A stretch of 64,000 nt of DNA, taken from NCBI GenBank assembly GCA_035296325.1, contig DATHBD010000037.1, positions 94,290 through 158,289 on the forward strand. Direction: 5' to 3'. This stretch comes from DATHBD01 sp035296325 (lineage in GTDB: Bacteria; Actinomycetota; Actinomycetes; Mycobacteriales; Micromonosporaceae). Positions 60,249-64,000 of the stretch are shown piece by piece (position 1 is the first letter of the stretch; every line of letters starts with the position of its first letter). A program made the position numbers and the translations under genes. A model generated the notes under the pieces. It did not search any database and was not told the origin of the DNA. It worked only from the letters and a program-made list of their open reading frames with translations.

Positions 60249-63200
60249 ATGGCGGCGGAGTTCGGGGTGCTCGGCGCGGTGGAGGCTCGGATCAACGGCC
60301 TGCCGGTCGAGCTGGGTCATGCCCGGCAGCGAAGCGTGCTGGGGGTGCTGCTGGTTGAGGCCGGCCGTCCGGTTCCGGTCGACCGGCTGGTCGATCGGGT
60401 CTGGGGCGAGGACGTCCCCCAGCGCGTCGAAAGCGCCCTCTACAGCTACCTGTCCCGGCTGCGGCGCGCCATGGCGGACGCCGCCGGGGTGGGGATCGAG
60501 CGCCAACCGGGCGGTTACCTGCTGACTGTCGACCCGCAGGCGGTGGATCTCCACCGGTTCCGCCGCCTGGTCACACTGGCCCGGACGTCAGAGTCGGACC
60601 AGTCGGCCGCTGACCTGTTCGCGCAAGCCCTCAGCCTGTGGCGCGGCGAGCCGTTGGCCGGCCTGGACACGCCGTGGATGACGTCGATGCGGCAACTGCT
60701 GCTCGGTGAGCGGTTCGCCGCTGAACTGGACCGCAACGACGTGCTGCTCCGGTTGGGTCGGCACGGCGAGATGCTGCCCGCCCTGGCCGCCGCCGTTGCC
60801 GAGCATCCGTTGGACGAACGCCTGGCTGAGCAGTCGATGCTCGCGCTCTACCGGTGTGGTCGTCAGGCCGACGCCGACGAGCAGTACCGGCGGATTCGCC
60901 GCAGCCTCTCCGACGAACTCGGCAGCGATCCCGGTGCCGCGCTGCGCCGACTGCACGAACGGATCCTCGCTGCGGACCCCACTTTGGCTGCGCCAGTGGG
61001 AGATGTCCCACCGCCCGAGCCTCAGCTCGCCGCTCCCGCCCAGGTGCCGGCGCAACTGCCCGGTGACGTGCGCGCGTTCACCGGGCGTACCGGCGAACTG
61101 GCCGCCCTGGACCGACTGCTGCCAGATGCCGTCACCTCGGATCCGTCGCTGCCCACGGCCACGGCGGTGACCATCGCGGTCCTCTCCGGTACGGCCGGCG
61201 TCGGCAAGTCCGCCCTGGCCGTACGGTGGGCGCACCGCGTCCGGAAGGCGTTCCCCGACGGTCAGCTGTACGTGAACCTGCGCGGCTACGACGCCGAACA
61301 GCCGGTGGCGACCGCCGACGCGCTGGCCTGGTTCCTGACCGCGCTGGGCGTGCGTGGGCCGGAAATCCCGCTGGAGCTCGACGAGCGGGCCGCCCGGTAC
61401 CGGTCCGAGTTGGCCGGTCGCCGGATGCTCGTGTTGCTGGACAACGCGTCCTCGGTCGAACAACTCCGGCCGCTGCTGCCCGGTACCGGATCGTCCCTGG
61501 TGCTCATCACCAGCCGGGACTCGCTGCCCGGCATGGTGGCGGTGCACGGCGCGGAACGGCTCAACCTCGACCTGCTGCCCCTACCGGACGCGGTCGGGCT
61601 GCTGCGCCGGCTGATCGGCGCCCGAGTGGATGCCGAGCCGGCCGCCGCGGCGGATCTCGCCGCCGCATGCGCCCGGCTGCCGCTGGCCCTGCGGATCGCC
61701 GCCGAGCTGGCCGCGGCGCGCACCGACGTCTCGCTGGCCGAACAGGTGGCCGAACTGGCCGACCACCAGCAGCGGCTCGATCTTCTCGACGCGGGCGGCG
61801 ATCCGCGCGCCGAGGTCCGCGCGGTCTTCTCCTGGTCGTACCAGAACCTGCCGGCCGACGCGGCCCGCATGTTCCGGTTGCTCGGCGTCCACCCGGGCGT
61901 CAGCATGCACGTCGACGCCGCAGCGGCCCTCACCGGCACCCGCACCGCCGAGGCTCGACGGCTGCTCGGGCTGCTGGCCCGGGCCAGCCTGATCCACGCC
62001 AGCGGGGGCAGTCGGTACGGCATGCATGACCTGCTGCGGGCCTACGCCGCCGAACTCGCGACCGTGCACGACCCGGCGCCGGACCGGGTAGCGGCGTTGA
62101 CCCAGCTTTTCGACCACTACCTGGCGCGGTCCGTCGCCGCGATGAACGCGCTGTACCCGACGGCGATTCCGGCGGTCGGCGACCCGGACGCGGCCCGGAA
62201 CTGGATCCAGGCGGAGTGGCCCAACCTGGCCGCCGCCTGCACGTACGGCGCCGCGCACGGGTGGCAACGGCACGCCATCACCCTCGCCGAAACCCTGTTC
62301 CGCTACCTCGACGCGGGCGGGCCGGTCGCCGAGGCGGTGACCGTCACCGCCTCGGCCGCCGCAGCGGCACGGGCGGTCGGCGACCGGGACGCGCAGGCCC
62401 GGGCCCTGAGCAACCTGGGCCGGCTGCACCGGCGGCTGGGCCAGCTTGACCGGGCGGCCCAGACCTACCGGCAGGCGCTGGCCCTCTACACCGACCTTGG
62501 CGATCGCGTCGCCGAAGCGGGGGCGCTGCGCAACCTGGGCAGCGTGCACTGGCGGCAGGGTCACTACCGGCAGGCCGCCGACCACTATAAGCAGGCCTGG
62601 ACGCTGTACCGGGAGTTGGGCGACGAGGTCGGTCAGGCCGACGCACTGGTCGGGCTCGGGCTGGTCGAGGAGCGGCTGGGTCATGAGGTGCAGGCGGTGG
62701 AACGACTGGAGCCGGCGCTGGATCTCTTCGCACGGCTCGGTGACCGGTTCAGCGAGGCGTACGTCCGGTCCCTGGTGGCCCGGCTGCGGCACCAACCGGA
62801 TCAACTCGAACTGAGCGCCGTGCATCTGGAGGAGAGTCTCGCCGTGGTGCGGCAGGCGGGGGATCGCACCCGGGAGGCGTACGCGCTGACCGACCTCGCG
62901 GCGGTCCACGCCAGCTGCGGCCGGTTTACCGAAGCGGCTGGTCACCTGCGTCAGGCGCTGGTGCTGCACCGGCGGATCGGGGACCGCGCCAGCGAGGCCG
63001 AAGCGCTCAACGACCTCGGTCAGGCCCTGCGTGCCGGGGGGAACGCCACGGAGGCGCGGGTCCAGCATGGGGAGGCCCTGGCGCTGGCCCGCGAGATCGG
63101 CGACCGGTACGAGCAGGCACGCGCCCACGATGGCATCGCTGCCACGTACCAGGTCACCGGCGACCTCGACCGCGCGCGACCGCACCGGGAGCAGGCCCGG

Positions 63201-63269
63201 CGCCTCTTCACCGAACTCGCGGTGCCGGCAACGGAGACCGTCGGAGCCGTGGCCGGCACCGGGCGGTAG
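60249..63269 (+). CDS. SARP/BTAD-NB-ARC-TPR transcriptional regulator (AfsR-like)
   Basis: This 1006-residue regulator has an OmpR-type winged helix (about 1-95), a BTAD domain (about 100-250), an NB-ARC NTPase with Walker A GTAGVGKSAL (about 314-323), Walker B RRMLVLLDNAS and the RLPLALR motif, a winged-helix/linker, and several TPRs in the last 350 residues (for example ALSNLGRLHRRLGQLDRAAQ, ALRNLGSVHWRQGHYRQA). It resembles AfsR-type activators of secondary metabolism. ATG 60249 follows a G-rich ribosome-binding site. The target is unknown; no biosynthetic genes are in the window. Confidence 0.88.
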   Translation: MAAEFGVLGAVEARINGLPVELGHARQRSVLGVLLVEAGRPVPVDRLVDRVWGEDVPQRVESALYSYLSRLRRAMADAAGVGIERQPGGYLLTVDPQAVDLHRFRRLVTLARTSESDQSAADLFAQALSLWRGEPLAGLDTPWMTSMRQLLLGERFAAELDRNDVLLRLGRHGEMLPALAAAVAEHPLDERLAEQSMLALYRCGRQADADEQYRRIRRSLSDELGSDPGAALRRLHERILAADPTLAAPVGDVPPPEPQLAAPAQVPAQLPGDVRAFTGRTGELAALDRLLPDAVTSDPSLPTATAVTIAVLSGTAGVGKSALAVRWAHRVRKAFPDGQLYVNLRGYDAEQPVATADALAWFLTALGVRGPEIPLELDERAARYRSELAGRRMLVLLDNASSVEQLRPLLPGTGSSLVLITSRDSLPGMVAVHGAERLNLDLLPLPDAVGLLRRLIGARVDAEPAAAADLAAACARLPLALRIAAELAAARTDVSLAEQVAELADHQQRLDLLDAGGDPRAEVRAVFSWSYQNLPADAARMFRLLGVHPGVSMHVDAAAALTGTRTAEARRLLGLLARASLIHASGGSRYGMHDLLRAYAAELATVHDPAPDRVAALTQLFDHYLARSVAAMNALYPTAIPAVGDPDAARNWIQAEWPNLAAACTYGAAHGWQRHAITLAETLFRYLDAGGPVAEAVTVTASAAAAARAVGDRDAQARALSNLGRLHRRLGQLDRAAQTYRQALALYTDLGDRVAEAGALRNLGSVHWRQGHYRQAADHYKQAWTLYRELGDEVGQADALVGLGLVEERLGHEVQAVERLEPALDLFARLGDRFSEAYVRSLVARLRHQPDQLELSAVHLEESLAVVRQAGDRTREAYALTDLAAVHASCGRFTEAAGHLRQALVLHRRIGDRASEAEALNDLGQALRAGGNATEARVQHGEALALAREIGDRYEQARAHDGIAATYQVTGDLDRARPHREQARRLFTELAVPATETVGAVAGTGR

Positions 63270-63743
63270 TCAGGCCCGCCGGATGCCGTCCACCCACAGC
63301 ACCGTGACCGGGCTTCGACGGGCCCTGGCATACCGGACGATGTCCGCGGTGCCGCCCAGGCCTCGGGCCGGCCGGCCGTCCCAGATGGCGAAGAGGTGGT
63401 CGCAGCGCTCGACCAGGACCTGGCCGGCGGCGAGGAACGCCTCCTGGCTCGGGTTGGGATAGGGCAGCGTGATCACCGTACCGGCTGCACGCCGAAGGTC
63501 CTCGAACCGCGCCCGGGCATCGTCGGTGGCCAGCGAGCTGGCGTAGTTCTCGCACGGAAGGATCACCTCCAGCACGCCGCCGGCAGCCAGGACGTGGCCG
63601 GCGAACAGCTGATCGGCGCCCTCCGCGAGGCTCGACACCCCGTACAGCTGACCCCCGCCGGGCAGCACCCGGCTCCAATGCTCCAACGCGCAGTCGACGA
63701 TCCTCCGCGGGAGGATCTGATGACCGGTGACACCGAACCGCAC
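63270..63743 (-). CDS. SLOG-like Rossmann-fold protein
   Basis: This 157-residue protein has the SLOG/YpsA-like pattern: an opening strand and loop RFGVTGHQILP, GVSSLAEGADQLFA, CDHLFAIWDGRPARGLGGTADIV, and VTVLWVDG at the end (each read in part). Such domains bind nucleotide-derived ligands. GTG 63743 gives the family start (VRFGVTGH). It is convergent with the SARP gene, whose stop it abuts, and divergent from a TIR gene. A role in sensing a TIR product is only inference. Confidence 0.7.
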   Translation of the reverse strand: MRFGVTGHQILPRRIVDCALEHWSRVLPGGGQLYGVSSLAEGADQLFAGHVLAAGGVLEVILPCENYASSLATDDARARFEDLRRAAGTVITLPYPNPSQEAFLAAGQVLVERCDHLFAIWDGRPARGLGGTADIVRYARARRSPVTVLWVDGIRRA

Positions 63744-63901
63744 TGCGACCCCCGTACGAAGGCGTTTCGACCTCCTCAAACACCATGACGATACGGATGA
63801 AGGCCTGGTTGGGCTAGGTGGTGTGGCCTGCGCTCTTCTGCTGGACGGTGGGAGGGTGGAGAATCGGTCGGCGCCGGCGTATCGACTGCGGGGGATTTGT
63901 C
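63744..63901. other. Divergent intergenic region between the SLOG-like and TIR genes
   Basis: This 158-bp region must hold the promoters of both divergent genes. An AGGAGG (minus strand, about 63776-63771) is too far from the GTG at 63743 to act as its ribosome-binding site. No operator-like palindrome is seen. Confidence 0.4.
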
Positions 63902-64000
63902 ATGGGTTTCGATGGGTTTATCTCGTACAGCCATGCTGCTGATGGTCGGTTGGCGCCGGCGGTGCAGCGGGGTCTGCATCGGTTGGCGAAGCCGTGGCAT
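63902..64000 (+). CDS. N-terminus of a TIR-domain protein (cut by the window edge)
   Basis: The first 33 codons read MGFDGFISYSHAADGRLAPA and continue VQRGLHRLAKPWH. The FDGFISYSHA-D start followed by a Leu-x-x-Gly-Leu helix is the first strand and helix of a TIR domain, typical of actinobacterial TIR proteins that continue into WD40 or NTPase regions. The gene runs off the right edge, so the rest, including the catalytic Glu, is not seen. Confidence 0.8.
   Translation, partial: MGFDGFISYSHAADGRLAPAVQRGLHRLAKPWH

Overview
The window is very GC-rich, uses many GTG starts, has TTGTCCACA-type DnaA boxes and GTTTCACGTGAAAC parS sites, and shows the replication-origin gene order of an actinobacterium. 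Gene order, a cysteine-free S18 and long Pro/Ala/Gly-rich extensions suggest a filamentous actinomycete, plausibly Micromonosporaceae; the family placement is inference, not proof.

Layout. (1) 1-24 kb is a conserved actinobacterial core block: a GT87-type membrane protein tail, a phosphoribosyltransferase, an SDR, dnaB with two inteins, a low-complexity membrane protein, rplI-rpsR-ssb-rpsF, a secreted protein, nfo, a large membrane protein, a GT87 transferase, a bifunctional PBP, a DUF5318 protein, a PadR regulator with a perfect palindromic operator, ino1, and several less conserved membrane or secreted genes. Part of this order resembles the M. tuberculosis ino1-ponA1-rpsF-ssb-dnaB region. 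(2) 24-36 kb holds a secreted cyclophilin, the CCA-adding enzyme, murJ, a separate pseudokinase, sigM with its anti-sigma gene, trxB, trxA, a CwlM-like amidase homologue, a GNAT and a HIT-like gene. (3) 36-58.6 kb is the origin: parB, parA, rsmG, jag, yidC, yidD, rnpA and rpmH run on the minus strand; dnaA, oriC, dnaN, gnd, recF, a DUF721 gene, gyrB, gyrA (with an intein) and a DUF3566 gene run on the plus strand. Three parS sites and two DnaA-box clusters lie around dnaA, plus a smaller cluster beside parS downstream of parB. (4) 58.7-64 kb has tRNA-Ile, a DLW-39 microprotein and tRNA-Ala, then changes to accessory DNA: a TatA-like fragment gene, two diverged copies of a repeat of about 350 bp, a SARP/NB-ARC/TPR regulator, a SLOG-like Rossmann protein, and the start of a divergent TIR-domain gene cut by the window edge.

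How it fits together. Origin firing (DnaA, oriC), loading and elongation (DnaB, DnaN, SSB), supercoiling (GyrA/B), segregation (ParAB-parS) and envelope growth (YidC, MurJ, PBP, CwlM, Ino1) are co-located. Two replication enzymes, DnaB and GyrA, carry three inteins that interrupt active-site or otherwise highly conserved motifs (the DnaB P-loop, a late DnaB RecA-fold motif, and the bond after the GyrA catalytic tyrosine), so both need protein splicing before they can work. The DnaB P-loop intein has the Trp/Cys/Thr signature of class 3 inteins, its two LAGLIDADG acidic positions are glycine, and it has a cysteine-rich insert. Several genes start 6-9 nt downstream of a TANNNT hexamer without a clear Shine-Dalgarno sequence, which suggests leaderless transcripts. 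The most speculative lead is the SLOG-like/TIR divergent pair beside an NB-ARC regulator at the right edge.
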